A DNA stretch of 64,000 nucleotides from Xestospongia bergquistia (Eukaryota; Porifera; Demospongiae; Haplosclerida; Petrosiidae): contig OZ014417.1 of NCBI GenBank assembly GCA_963965975.1, forward strand, positions 5,375,821 through 5,439,820, read 5' to 3'. This document shows positions 28,601 to 41,100 of this stretch, piece by piece. A program made the translations under genes and the position numbers. Numbering within the stretch: the stretch's first letter is position 1; each line of letters begins with the position of its first letter. A model generated the notes under the pieces. The model was not told the DNA's origin, made no database searches, and was given only the letters and a program-made list of their open reading frames with translations.

Positions 28601-31569
28601 TGAGACCTCTTCAATGCTCACCTCTTATAAATGCTTACATACATCATATCCTTTTTAAACAAGACCATTCAGTAGAAACAAAAATATTTGTGTCCAGCCT
28701 CAAGGTAAAACTGACTTCACAAAATGAAATAGTGCATATAGAAGGTCCAGACAGTTCTATTGCAGAGGAAGAGAAGAAAGTGATCAACTTCTTTGCTTCT
28801 CCAGAGCTTTTGTACAAAGCATTTTCGTATGACTCTGATTGTCGTTTCATTTCACAAATTGAAAGTGCTTGTCTCCATGATTTACATAAACTACATCAGT
28901 TTACTTATCTCATCACAAGACACTCTAAACACTGTCCCACTCCAGAGAGGAGTACTACCCCAGATAAACCAGCATCTCAACGTAGACACTCTTCTTCTGA
29001 AAGCGAAAAAGAATGTGGTTTTACTATTACTGTGTATAGTACTAACACAAATGATTTTGAGCAAGTATGCTCTGTTTTACAGGTAAGCATTTTAGATGTT
29101 TACTTATATACAAGTCATACATTTTGGGAATTATATATAAATTATTTAAGAGACACTATTCCTTATTTGTAGGCCTTGAATCCTTGTGTGGAGAAGTTTG
29201 TAATTCCTTCCAAGTCAGCTGATCACGTCCAGAAAACTAAGGGTCAACTTGAGAAAAAACATTCAGTACGAATTTTTGTTTACAAGTCAGATCCAACAAC
29301 AGTAGCAGTATATGGAATTCGAGACTATGATATAGCCACATGTCGTGAAAATTTGGAGGCATCACTTTTTGTTTCAAGGAAGATTAATATCAATGGTTAT
29401 AAAGCAATTTATCTTGAGATGAAATGCTCTAGTCAAATAGAGGAATATCGGAAGAGATGTCACAGATTTTCAATGCCACGTCCAAAACAATCAAATAAAT
29501 TATCTGAGAATTGCTTTGTTCTTGTGGTAGGTAGGCCTTCTGATGTAGAGTCTGTGTGTATTGATTTGGAGAGACTTCTTGATTATTTTTCAGTGGAAAC
29601 ACTTACCATTACTTGTCCCCAGTACATTGCTGATGCATGGAAACGAAGGTGGGCTCAAGTGAAGGATGAGCTAGAAAAGAGTCATAATGTTATTATTAGT
29701 TATAATGAAAGTGGTGACCATCATGTTAGTAGAATAGACAGTTCATTGATCACTAGTCCCACATCATCAGAACATGTGGTCATTCATTTTGTAATTTTTG
29801 GTCGTAATAAAGATAATGTGGCTGGAGCTCGTATGATATTAGAAGAACGGGAAAATGGACAGGTCATCAGTAAACTAATTCCAATTCGGAAGTATTATCC
29901 TTCAGTGTCAAATCCAGGAGATCTTGTCAAGTATCTTAAGTTGGACCACTTCATGATTTGTTTGAAAATTGAAGGCAATCAACTTTGTCTTAGCGCTCCT
30001 TGTACAGCCACGACTGATCTTGAGGAAGCAAACAGAGTTCTAATGAATTACTTGGAGAAGATGTCGCCAAAATCTGTCTTTCTTGAATATAATGATGACG
30101 TAATCTCAGAAGTGGTTAGTTCAAATGGTGAGTCTATACTTGAGGAAGCAATGGCAGCAGCAAAAAATCATCAAATAATTATAAGTTTAAACTACACAGC
30201 TAGACCTGGAGTTAGGTTTACCCTTACTGGGTATCAACAAGGTCTTGATGTCGTGAAGCCAATAGTTGAAGCAGCTATGGAAAAAATAAAGGCAAGTATT
30301 GATACCTGTCAATTGCCAGTAGACTATCGAAAAGTTCAGTATTTTGAGAGTGAAGAATTCAAAAAGCTTGGTGATTTAGTTAAGAAGCAATATTGTGTTA
30401 TAATTGGAAAACCTTTTGGTGATGCACACGAAACATCAATTTTTCCATTAAGCGAAAAGAAGGCAATTCAATGGTCATTTCAAAATGATCGATTGGTTTT
30501 TCAACCTTATGCTGCTGGAGAATCTGAGCAACTTGAGTTCTGGTATCAGACTGGAAATACAGGTAAATTGCAAATTGGGAAATTCACATACGCTTTTGAT
30601 TTCAATACCATGACACAACACAACACTCAAAATGGCAAAACACGTACAATAAAAAGAACACAAGGAGATAAAAAACCTCCTACTTCTTGTAAGTCTAAAG
30701 TTACAATACGTGGACCTAGAGATGGTGTTTGCAAAACAATAACACTATTGCAGGCTCAACTGGATGGTTATGTAGATTCTCTCGATACAATAGCCCCCCA
30801 GCGTATGGAGTCTTCATCAAGAATGGATAGTAAAGTGGCTGTATTGCTTGGTACAACTACTCATATTGTAAAAGATGCATTGTCTGGTATGCAGAGACGT
30901 CTCATCAGTCATATGGAAGCTGTGAGTGGGATTAGAGCTCGAACTCCTAGAGAATGGGAACCACAAAGTCGCACTACAGAGCTGTTTAATATACCTTATG
31001 GGTCTGTTGAACGTTCACTTGTTATAGGAAAATTCACAACAACTATGCCTAATGTCAATATTGTGTCTGTACAACGAGTACAAAATCAATACCTTTGGGA
31101 AAAATTCATACATCATAAAGGTATGATTGAACAAAAGAATGATGGACAGGCTAATGAAAAGGAGTTGTTCCATGGAACAAGAGGAAACAACCCACGCCAA
31201 ATCTATGATTCTGAGGAAGGGTTTGATATGCGGTTCAGTGCTTCAGGTATGTGGGGTCAAGCCAACTATTTTGCAGTCAATGCTAGTTATTCTAACAACT
31301 ATGCTTATACTTTGACAAATGGGCAAAGGCAAGTCTTTTTAGCCAGAGTACTCACTGGTGCAAGTTATTATTGTTTACCAAACAATGCCCTTCGTATGCC
31401 TCCCAAGATACCATCATATACCACTAGTGCTAGCACTTCTGTTCAGCTCAGTGAACTTCGTTATGACACAGTCAATGGAACAACAGGTGGATCTATTGTC
31501 TACATGACTTACGACAATCTAAAAGCATATCCAGCTTATCTTATTACTTACGAGAACAGACCAGGTTAA
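25620..31569 (+). CDS. Gene B: PARP14-like ADP-ribosyltransferase without macrodomain (RRMx3, KH-like, WWE, ART)
   Basis: Five exons join in frame: 25620-26704, 26796-26993, 27541-27954, 28056-29082 and 29173-31569 (stop TAA), giving 1,706 residues and the same exon plan as gene A from its third exon onward. An acidic Ser/Asp-rich start (DEDTSSDEDSVYSSS) precedes RRM1 (40-115), RRM2 (134-215) and RRM3 (256-332). KH-like repeats follow (about 430-1310), then one WWE domain (1339-1405) and the ART domain (1508-1706). The ART keeps LFHGT, ANYFAVNASYS and IVYMTYD, so the triad is His-Tyr-Val, consistent with a mono-ADP-ribosyltransferase. After the KH block (CVIIGKPFG) the protein passes directly to the third WWE of gene A, so macrodomain, WWE1 and WWE2 are absent. 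All splice sites are canonical and no lesion is seen, making this the best-preserved member. Confidence 0.88.
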
Positions 31570-32084
31570 CTTTTTTCTGAGAATTTATTGTATATCATAG
31601 CTGACTGAATCAGATAATCTGTTAAATTGTCATTCTCTTGAGTTGATTGCCTTTGATCTTTACTATTATATCAAATGAATTAAACTACTTGTTTTTAATA
31701 CATAATTCTTAGACTTTCTGTGGTATAACATGATCATCTAGTGAATTATGGATAGATTTTGCTTCCTTAATTGGCCCTAGCATGGATTACATAATATTAA
31801 TGATTGAAATACCTGACTTGTCAGATATGATCTTAGCAGGATATATATAACCATATAATCATTAAAAATATAATTTTACTTTATAATGTAGTTTGTAGAC
31901 AATGTACGAAGTGAACCATTGTTGAAGAGAGAGATACAGTTAACATTACTCCTTTGACTATAGCTATAAAATAGATGTATTAAAGATGATAATGTTCTGT
32001 TGTCTCTGTTTCTGTCTCTCTCTCTATATATATACATATATATACATAAATACATATATACATATACATATATATATACATATA

Positions 32085-32133
<49 letters not shown>

Positions 32134-33721
32134 CGCGTGAAACCATATTTATGGTATATTTATGGCATTCATTTAATTGCTATAATTAAGCATCATTAAA
32201 ATTTAATTGATCAACGAACGTCGTATAGAAGAAGGGCTAACAAAAGAGTTGGCAAAAAGGAACTACATAATTGATACAACTTACACCTCTATCACGTGAT
32301 TTATATGTTGTTCAAATAGAATACTTGCTGTTAAGCCCAAGCTTAATGGATGTGTTAAGAGAAGAGATGTGAAACATTATGGCAAAAAACTCAGCACTAC
32401 AGCTGATGTATGTAAAATTAGTGTGGAGAAAGTGCTGACAAAAAGCTATCTACTAGAGTTTTGACTAAAGTTAACGATAGACAGATGATTAGGAACACAA
32501 CATGCATCAACCAAGAAGACAAATAATGTTTGTTACCATAGCAATTTATTGTTGTAATGATGATATTTACAATTCTATTTTGTGATAGTTGCCACACCCA
32601 CTTTGACAATGAGAAGAAAGAAATTTATTCGGAGATGAGAGTGTAGACTTCCTCTTGAGTTACAGGAGAAAATTGAGCATGCAAACAATTATGGGAACAA
32701 ATGAGAAGGTAGGTGTGGTTGATGAGTTTTTAAATGCTGGTAAGATGGTTGGATGAAAGGATAGATATATGGATTGATGGTTGGATGGTAGCATGTGATG
32801 ATGCATACTTTCTCATTTTCTATTCTAGTACTCCAACCCAACATAATAGGTCACATAATAACATGTTTTTATAATCAGTCCCAACATTAGTACATTGCAA
32901 AGAGGCAGTAATGTTAGTATAATTACATATAATAATTATGTTATTGCACAACAGAGATCTTTGTTAGTACAAGAGTTTTATGGACCTCAATTTGGATTGT
33001 TTAAAGATGGGAGTTGAAGGTTTAAGTGATATCTTGTCTTTCAACTCAGAAAAGAGAACTAAATTGATTGGTCATCACAGGAAAATGATACTTATTTCCA
33101 ACTGCTGCATGTAAAACTCTTTAATGCCATTATTAGACAAGTATGAATTAGTATATTGTACATCATATTTATACCACTATATATTATATAGGAATGTATT
33201 AAGACATAGTATTGTACAACATGCTATGCTAGAGTTTGTTCTTCATGTTGACTAAAGCAATGAGTTGATGTGTTAATATTTAAGAAATGAGTGGATCGAT
33301 GGGAGTAACAATTCTATTATAAATAACAGTTAAGAATGACATTCTGGAAACACCCTATAACAAACTAACAGAAAATCAAATTGTTTATTTTCATTGTTTG
33401 TTTTGTCTTGTCTATTTTAATATCTATTTCAATTTATAACTTTTTGCACACAATTTTGAATTTTGTCATTTGTTGCTTTAATTTTACTTCCAGGAAAAAA
33501 TAGAGTCTAAGAGAGTTTGCTGTGGAGATGTTACATACATGTGAAGGTGCTAAAATCAATCTCCATTGTCTATGGCATTGAACAGCAAAAGTAGACAAAT
33601 TCTTACTGAAGAGTAATAGGGTCGTAAAATATATATTAAATCTTAGAAGAATTATGTTATCAAGATATGTAAAGTTTTTTATGTAGTAATATCTTCATTA
33701 TATGTCATCTCCTTATTGTAG
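31570..33721. other. Intergenic, no gene seen
   Basis: 3' flank of gene B followed by AT-rich sequence. It contains the TA microsatellite listed separately and a few short GGAT-type runs (32755-32790). N-terminal exons of the ELMO-domain gene could lie here, but I could not recognise any. Confidence 0.5.
32020..32132. repeat. (TA)n-rich microsatellite
   Basis: A run of TATA/CATA units becomes pure TA from about 32091 to 32132, following a short CT-rich run at 32000-32022. Confidence 0.95.
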
Positions 33722-35337
33722 AAGTCACTGGGTACTAAAAAACTTATAGCAAAAACAAAAGAAGGTATTATCCAACTATGTCCTGTTCATTTATGGGACA
33801 TGTTAGAATTGAACTGTGACATTGTGCTATTCATTATATCTGTAGATCCAATAAAATGTCTCTATTTTATCTTGTATTTTATTTTGTGTATGATCCTCCA
33901 TTGTCTCTTTGTATGATCTTAAAAGAATTATTGACATTATAAAAAGATACCACCTGAAAAAGATACCAAGTGAGTCGATCTTTGATCTCCCAAGTAGTGC
34001 ATATTATCAGGATTATTGACAATGTATTAAATTTTTCTAGTTTTGTGTCCATTTAAAGCTTTGCTTACACTGTGTTACAAAATATTCAATAAATAAGAAG
34101 AAAACAATATTCACTGGAAAACACTGAACATGGACAACTATTGAATAAGGTAGATGGATGATTGGATGGATAGATAAACAGATAGATGGATAAATGGATG
34201 AACAGATAGATAGATGAATGAATGAATGAACAGATAGATGGATGAATGAAGGAGCAGACAAGTGTATTAATTTTCTATCTTTATTTTATACTTATGGTCT
34301 CAGTTACTTCTGACAATGAGTTAAAAATTGTTATTGTAGTCAGTGGAGTACTATTGGCTTCAAGGAAAAGATCCAACAACTGATTTTCATGGAATGGGTA
34401 TACTAGGACTATATGTCTGGTCTAAGTAAGTAAAATAACTTAATAACAATTCACAAATCAGTTAATTACCATATCAAAGAAGATGCTATTGATACAAACA
34501 TGGCCTGGTCCTTCCCTTCATTTACATATTGCCATTAGTTTGATTTAATGGTTGTTCATATTGGTTTACATATCAAATCACTTAAAAGTATTTTATATGA
34601 GCCAATAAAATAAAAGGAAGAACTGGAAAATATAAAAATTAGTTGTGTAGCAAACAGTATAGTAAAGTTAATGTTAAAAATCCATCTATAAAATCAAGTT
34701 AAACAGAGTTTATAATAAACATAATTTGATCATGTCATGTTTTAAAAACATACGATTATTGCCACAGATAACTTCTTTTTAAGTGTTGTTACTTTGCTGA
34801 AATACACAATGGAAAAGCATGCCAAATACATGAACACCCACAATATCCAACAAAAGGGTTAGTAAAACTTGTAGCATAACAATATTATATGTTCTGTTCT
34901 ATACATTAGGTATCCTTTAGCTATTACATGTATTAATATGACTAGTATACTTTATAATATTGAAATGGATAATACATTGGAGTATTTCTTCTATTTGAGT
35001 GCACAAGAGAGAGTTGTCACAGTAACTGTCTTTATGGAAGCACATTGTAAGATTATGTCAGCAAAAAGATTATGATTGTTTAGATAGCCAATCTAACTAA
35101 ATTAATAGAATACCTAGTTAATATATACAATAATAGAATAAAACAATTTAATGTTATCATTTAACATCTTTAATACTGATTGGCTGTCTATCACACATTC
35201 ATTCATCTATACTCTTATATTTCAAAATATTCTTTATCATTATAGGTTATATCTTGTACAGTTTCAATAAATTTTGGCTTGATGCTGAACCAGAGAACAT
35301 AATGGCTTTCTTAAGTGTAAGAGTTAAGTGTTATTAG
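33722..35337 (+). pseudogene. ELMO-domain protein gene fragment (ELMOD-like), probably decayed
   Basis: Five small exon-like segments are seen in order: 33722-33764 (KSLGTKKLIAKTKE), 34340-34425 (QWSTIGF, then QGKDPTTDFHGMGILGL in another frame), 34784-34857 (YFAEIHNGKACQIHEHPQYP), 34910-35046 (YPLAITCINMTSILYN) and 35246-35337 (YILYSFNKFWLDAEPENIM, stop TAG). Together they follow the ELMO/CED-12 domain signature of ELMOD proteins: W-IGFQG-DP-TDFRGMG-LGL, then YF, then YxxAI-GINMT, then FDKFW-EEP-IM. ELMOD proteins are GTPase-activating proteins for ARL/ARF GTPases. Phases match between the last three segments but not before them, and a one-base deletion lies in the second (TTCAAGG where TTCCAAGG is expected). 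The C-terminus ends early and no N-terminal exons were found. Confidence 0.7.
34148..34260. repeat. GATG/GATA-type tetranucleotide tract
   Basis: Imperfect runs of gatggat, gatagat and gaatgaat units lie in the intron before the second ELMO segment. A minus-strand open frame through it is only a translation of the repeat. Confidence 0.9.
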
Positions 35338-35646
35338 ATGAGTCTTGTAAAAGATTGAAAAAAATGTCTGCAATCAAGACTGTAATTCCTCAATTCCTCA
35401 CTGGTTAAATTTCAATAACAATTTAACCAATTATAAACAAAAGTAAATCACAAAGTGGGCCTAACAATTCTTTAGCTTAGAACATTCTGTCCTTTTCATT
35501 ATGCACACATAAGGAAATATGAGTAGAGTCAACTGCAGTATAACCTGTGGAAGACAGCTTTGTGCTTGGATCTTGCTGCTGGCCTTGTTCAGCTTTCTGT
35601 ACATGCATGTCTACATTAAGTTCACTGAAATTTCTATTATGCAGGG

Positions 35647-35905
35647 CTACACAGCATCATTGAAAGTATGTTCTTCAATATCCATATATTTGTTGCTACA
35701 ATAAACCATCTCTGTAATTTTTATCCAATCAGCTATTGCTAGTTCTAGATCACCATCAGCTCTGTGGTCATCATCTTCTTGGGCAATAATGAATAGGAGC
35801 AGAATAATCAACAGAATAATACCTGCAAACAAAAACGCTAATAAGAGAATGAGAAAGATGCTGGCCAAAGTTGTTGAAGAGAAAAGGGTAACTTAACGGC
35901 TAGTT
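35647..35905 (-). pseudogene. Transmembrane and cytoplasmic exon, probably of the SRCR receptor remnant
   Basis: The minus-strand frame gives a hydrophobic segment of about 25-30 residues (IFLILLLAFLFAGIILLIIL and on), then a charged tail beginning QEDDDHRADGD. It lies downstream, on the same strand, of the SRCR exons at 36.5-37.4 kb, so it fits the membrane anchor of that receptor. A possible acceptor lies near 35898. No family is recognised for the tail itself, and linkage to the SRCR exons is an inference. Confidence 0.4.
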
Positions 35906-36549
35906 CCTTAGTTGAATTTAAGATACATAATTGTTTCTTCTTGCAAAGTAGAGTTGTCGGTGCTAGAAATGTTTAGTGGGTTCATATCCAACAAAGACAA
36001 CAACTTATAATACAAAGTGCTAAGTGAGACATATATTAAAACGAGCTAATTATAACAACAATTGCAGACATGACAGCACAGTGAAGTCTGATCTATATAT
36101 AGTCACGCAATGAATTTGTTACTATACCAAGAATTTGTGCTGTTTGAACATAACTGCTTCAAATAAATATAAGATTATAATATAATACACTGTATCCTAC
36201 ATAAAGAAAGTGGTTAGAGTTGTATATCCTAAAAATTTCATTTAGAGCTGTTCTAAGACATTAGTTGCCTTACAAATCAATACTATAATTTTGATTACTT
36301 ATACTAATAATACTTGACTAGTTTTAACAAAATGTGTATTTTCAACTTACTACATTGAATTGTGAATGGCTACATCCTTTATAAGAATTATTAGGACAAG
36401 TTGATATGAACATAAACAAGAGAAACTACTACTACAAGCTACGTTACTCATTCAAATATGTTGAGATCAACTACCAGACCTATAACAAATGTAATATACT
36501 TTCAGTATAATCTATTTCACTAAAAACACAAAGAAAGATGATTATATCT

Positions 36550-37369
36550 TGTATAGTTTGAATATCCCAAGTTGTTTACAGAGAACAAGTACATCATTAG
36601 AATCAAATCCATCATCACAATTTGCAGCCCACTGTCCAATATAATAGACCTCCACACATCATTAATTAGAATAATTTCCTCCTGAAGACGTATCATACCA
36701 GAAAAAGGATTGCTGTTCCAGATCCTTGTATAATCTAAATCACAAAGCATGTTGATGTTATACTACAATGATAATATTAAATCTCACAGCAGGACACAGT
36801 ACCATCATAAGAATTAGTGTTAGTGCATGCACTATCATTGGAAGTAGATTAGGAACACTGTAGAACAGTGAAATAGTCATTGTTAGGACAATTGACATCA
36901 TCTAGTACTGTTGGGCTGTAGTCAGCACCATAACTAAAATATTAACAAATAATTATTTATGTTTTGAAAGACAATTTTCAAGAAACTAACCTCACTAATC
37001 CAGCTCTATAGTAACCTGATGCTCCAGTATAACCCAACTGATGACAGATGACATCAGCTTCATATTGACTGTAGTAAGTATCATCACAGATATTACCCCA
37101 TTGTCTGTTGATATAGATCTGTATATCAATTACGATAATGACGTATAGTACCAAAACCAATATGGCTAGAAGAAACTACATCAACATAATAATAAAAAAA
37201 TGGTGTTGCTAAAGAGCTAAGTAAATCATAACTCAACTACTGAGATTAGATATAAGACAATTTTTTATAAACATTCCAATGTGATAATATATAATAATAA
37301 ATTACTTACAAATTAATCCAGAACAAGTAGTCTTTGAATTAGAAGGCTTTGAATAATAACTGCTGTAAA
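36550..37369 (-). pseudogene. Scavenger receptor cysteine-rich (SRCR) domain gene remnant
   Basis: Minus-strand exons 37369-37310, 37165-36991, 36933 to about 36790, and 36734 to about 36550. The second carries the SRCR core (RQWGNICDD, then ADVICHQLGYTGASGYYRAG). The third continues it in phase (YGADYSPTVLDDVNCPNND, then LQCS) but has TAA in frame near 36853 before the final cysteine block (SYDGTVSCC). The fourth starts the next SRCR repeat (TRIWNSNPFSGMIRLQ) but loses one base and then shows TAA and TGA. The rest of that repeat ([25 protein letters not shown]) is in another frame. SRCR domains form disulfide-rich ectodomains of membrane receptors and are numerous in sponges. Four lesions make this a decayed copy. 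Confidence 0.75.
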
Positions 37370-37897
37370 CTAAAGGATACAATAATTATAATGAGTAAAC
37401 CAAGGTAATTAGATTATTTATCATGCTGTGCAATTATTAAACAGCCCTTGAAATAGTGTTTAAAATATACAAAGGTCAGGCAATATCTAAAAGAGACTCT
37501 TTGCATTTTAGTGCTAACAAGCATTTGGATATGCATTCTTCAACAATAACAGAAACTGTACAAATTGTTAAAAAAGGAAAAAAGAACAAAGAATAAAACA
37601 AACCCATTAAAAAAGAGGCTTTAGTATAACTGTAAAACAAACATTAAAATCATGAGGCTGGCCACGTATGCTATGTTATTGAAGCTACCTTTTGCCACAA
37701 AAATTTCAAACTTTAGAATCTACTAGTCAAACTACAGAGCTACTATATTTTATACAGTTTAAAAAAGAATGAGCTGAGGATTGACAGTACTCTCAGTACA
37801 TCATAGTTAGAATACCTATGATGCTCCAGACGACACCACGTGGAGGTGGTACTGTATTGCCGTCCGCCCACCCTTCCACCTCTCATTCTTCTTTTTT
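37370..37897. other. Intergenic, no gene seen
   Basis: AT-rich with no recognisable coding or structural feature, except a short GC-richer stretch near 37830-37885 containing the palindrome ccacgtgg. The 30-bp repeat array follows immediately. Confidence 0.5.
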
Positions 37898-38105
37898 GGC
37901 CAATTATGCTCAAAATTGATCTTTTAATGGCCTAATATGCTCAAAATTCATCTTTTTAATAGCCTAATATGCTCAAAATACATCTTTAATGGCCTAATAT
38001 GCTCAAATTCCATCTTTTAATAGCTTAATATGCTCAAAATACATCTTTAAATGGCCTAATATGCTCAAAATACATCATTTAATGGCCTATTATGCTCAAA
38101 ATAAT
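37898..38105. repeat. 30-bp tandem repeat, about seven units
   Basis: Units of 29-32 bp with consensus ggcctaatatgctcaaaata plus catcttttaat run in direct order and end where the 28-bp satellite begins. The unit is unrelated to the satellite sequence. Confidence 0.92.
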
Positions 38106-41100
38106 TACATTACGACACAGGACATAGTAAGGGGACAGTTATATTAGAACAGAGTAGATGGGACAGTTACATTAGAACACAGCAGTTGGGACAGTTATAT
38201 CAGAACATAGTCAACTGGACAGTTACATTAGAACAAAGTAGATAGCACTGTTACATTAGGACACAGTAGACAGAACAGTTACATTAGGACACAGTAGACA
38301 GGAGAATTACATTAGAACACAGTTGATAGGACAGTTACATTAGAACACAGTAGATGGGACAATTAATTTAGGACAGTTACATTAGAACACAGTAGATGGG
38401 ACAATTAATTTAGGACAGTAGATAGGACAACTACATTAGAACACAGTAGATGAGACAATTAATTTAGGACAGTAGATAGGACAGCTACATTAGAACACAG
38501 TAGATGAGACAATTAATTTAGGACAGTTACATTAGAACACAGTAGACAGAACAATTACTTTTGGACACATTAGAAACAACAGTTAGATGAGGACACAGTA
38601 AATCGAACGGTTACATTAGACATAAGAACGTAGTAGATCGGACAGTTACTTTAGAACACAGGACATAGAACAGTTAGGTTAGAACACAGTAGATGGGACA
38701 GTTACATTAGAACACAATAGATTGGACAGTTACATTAGAACACAATAGTCGGGACAGTTAAAATAGGACACAATAGACAGGACAGTACCTTTGGAACACA
38801 GTAGATAGGACAGTCACATTAAAACAAAGTATACGGGACAATTAATTTAGGACAGTAGATAGGACAGTTACATTAGAACACAGAAGAGAGAACAATTACT
38901 TCAGGACACATTAGAACCGACAGTTAGATGAGTACACAGTAAATCCAACAGTTACATTAGAACGTAGTAGATCGGACAGTTACTTTAGAACACAGGAGAT
39001 GGAACAGTTAGGTTAGAACACATTAGATGGGACAGCTACATTAGAACACAGTAGATTGGAAGGTTACATTAGAACACAGTAGTCGGGACAGTTTTAGGAC
39101 ACATTAGATGGGACAGTTACATTAGAAAACAGTAAATTGGACAGTTACTTTACGACACAGTAGTTAGGACAGTTACATAGGACATAGTAGATTGGACAGT
39201 TTACATTAGAACACAGTAGATGAGACAGTTATGTTAGAATACAGTAGATGGAACAATTACTTTAGGACACAGTAGATGGGACAGTTATATAAGAACACAA
39301 TAGACCATAGAGTCATATTAGAACATAGTAAACGGGACAGTTACATTAGAACACCGAAGTTGGGACAGTTACATTGGAACACATTACATTGGACAATTAC
39401 TTTAGGACACATTAGATTGGACAGTTAGATGAGCACACAGTAGATCAGACGGTTACATTAAAACGTAGTAGATCAGACAGTTACTTTAGAACATGGTAGA
39501 TGGAACAGTTTACATTAGAACACAGTAGATGAGACAGTTATGTTAGAATACAGTAGATGGAAAAATTACTTTAGGACACAGTAGATGGGACAGTTATATT
39601 AGAACACATTAGACAGTAGAGTTACATTACAACATAGTAAACGGGACAGTTACATTAGAACACAGAAGTTGGGACAGTTACATTGGAACACATTACATTG
39701 GACAATTACTTTAGGACACATTAGATTGGACAGTTAGATGAGGACACAGTAGATCAGATGGTTACATTAAAACGTAGTAGATCAGACAGTTACTTTAGAA
39801 AACGGTAGATGGAACAGTTTACATTATAACACAGTAGATGAGACATTTATGTTATAATACAGTAGATGGAACAATTACTTTAGGACACAGTAGATGGGAC
39901 AGTTATATTAGGACACAATAGACCATAGAGTCACATTAGAACATAGTAAACGGGACAGTTACATTAGAACACCGAAGTTGGGACAGTTACATTGGAACAC
40001 ATTACATTGGACAATTACTTTAGGACACATTAGATTGGACAGTTAGATGAGGACACAGTAGATCAGACGGTTACATTAAAACGTAGTAGATCAGACAGTT
40101 ACTTTAGAACATGGTAGATGGAACAGTTACATTAGAACACAGTAGATGAGACAGTTATGTTAGAATACAGTAGATGGAAAAATTACTTTAGGACACAGTA
40201 GATGGGACAGTTATATTAGAACACATTATACAGTAGAGTTACATTAGAACATAGTAAACGGGACAGTTACATTAGAACACCGAAGTTGGGACAGTTACAT
40301 TGGAACACATTACATTGGACAATTACTTTAGGACACATTAGATTGGACAGTTAGATGAGGACACAGTAGATCAGACGGTTACATTAAAACGTAGTAGATC
40401 AGACAGTTACTTTAGAACATGGTAGATGGAACAGTTACATTAGAACACAGTAGATGAGACAGTTATGTTAGACTACAGTAGATGGAACAATTACTTTAGG
40501 ACACAGTAGATGGGACAGTTATATCAGAACACATTACACAGTAGAGTTACATTAGAACATAGTAAACGGGACAGTTACCTTAGAACACAGAAGTTGGGAC
40601 AGTTATATTGGAACACATTACATTGGACAATTACTTTAGGACACATTAGATTGGACAGTTAGATGAGGACACAGTAGATCAGATGGTTACATTAAAACGT
40701 AGTAGATCAGACAGTTACTTTAGAAAACGGTAGATGGAACAGTTTACATTATAACACAGTAGATGAGACATTTATGTTATAATACAGTAGATGGAACAAT
40801 TACTTTAGGACACAGTAGATGGGACAGTTATATTAGGACACAATAGACCATAGAGTCACATTAGAACATAGTAAACGGGACAGTTACATTAGAACACCGA
40901 AGTTGGGACAGTTACATTGGAACACATTACATTGGACAATTACTTTAGGACACATTAGATTGGACAGTTAGATGAGGACACAGTAGATCAGACAGTTACA
41001 TTAAAACGTAGTAGATCAGACAGTTACTTTAGAACATGGTAGATGGAACAGTTACATTAGAACACAGTAGATGAGACAGTTATGTTAGAATACAGTAGAT

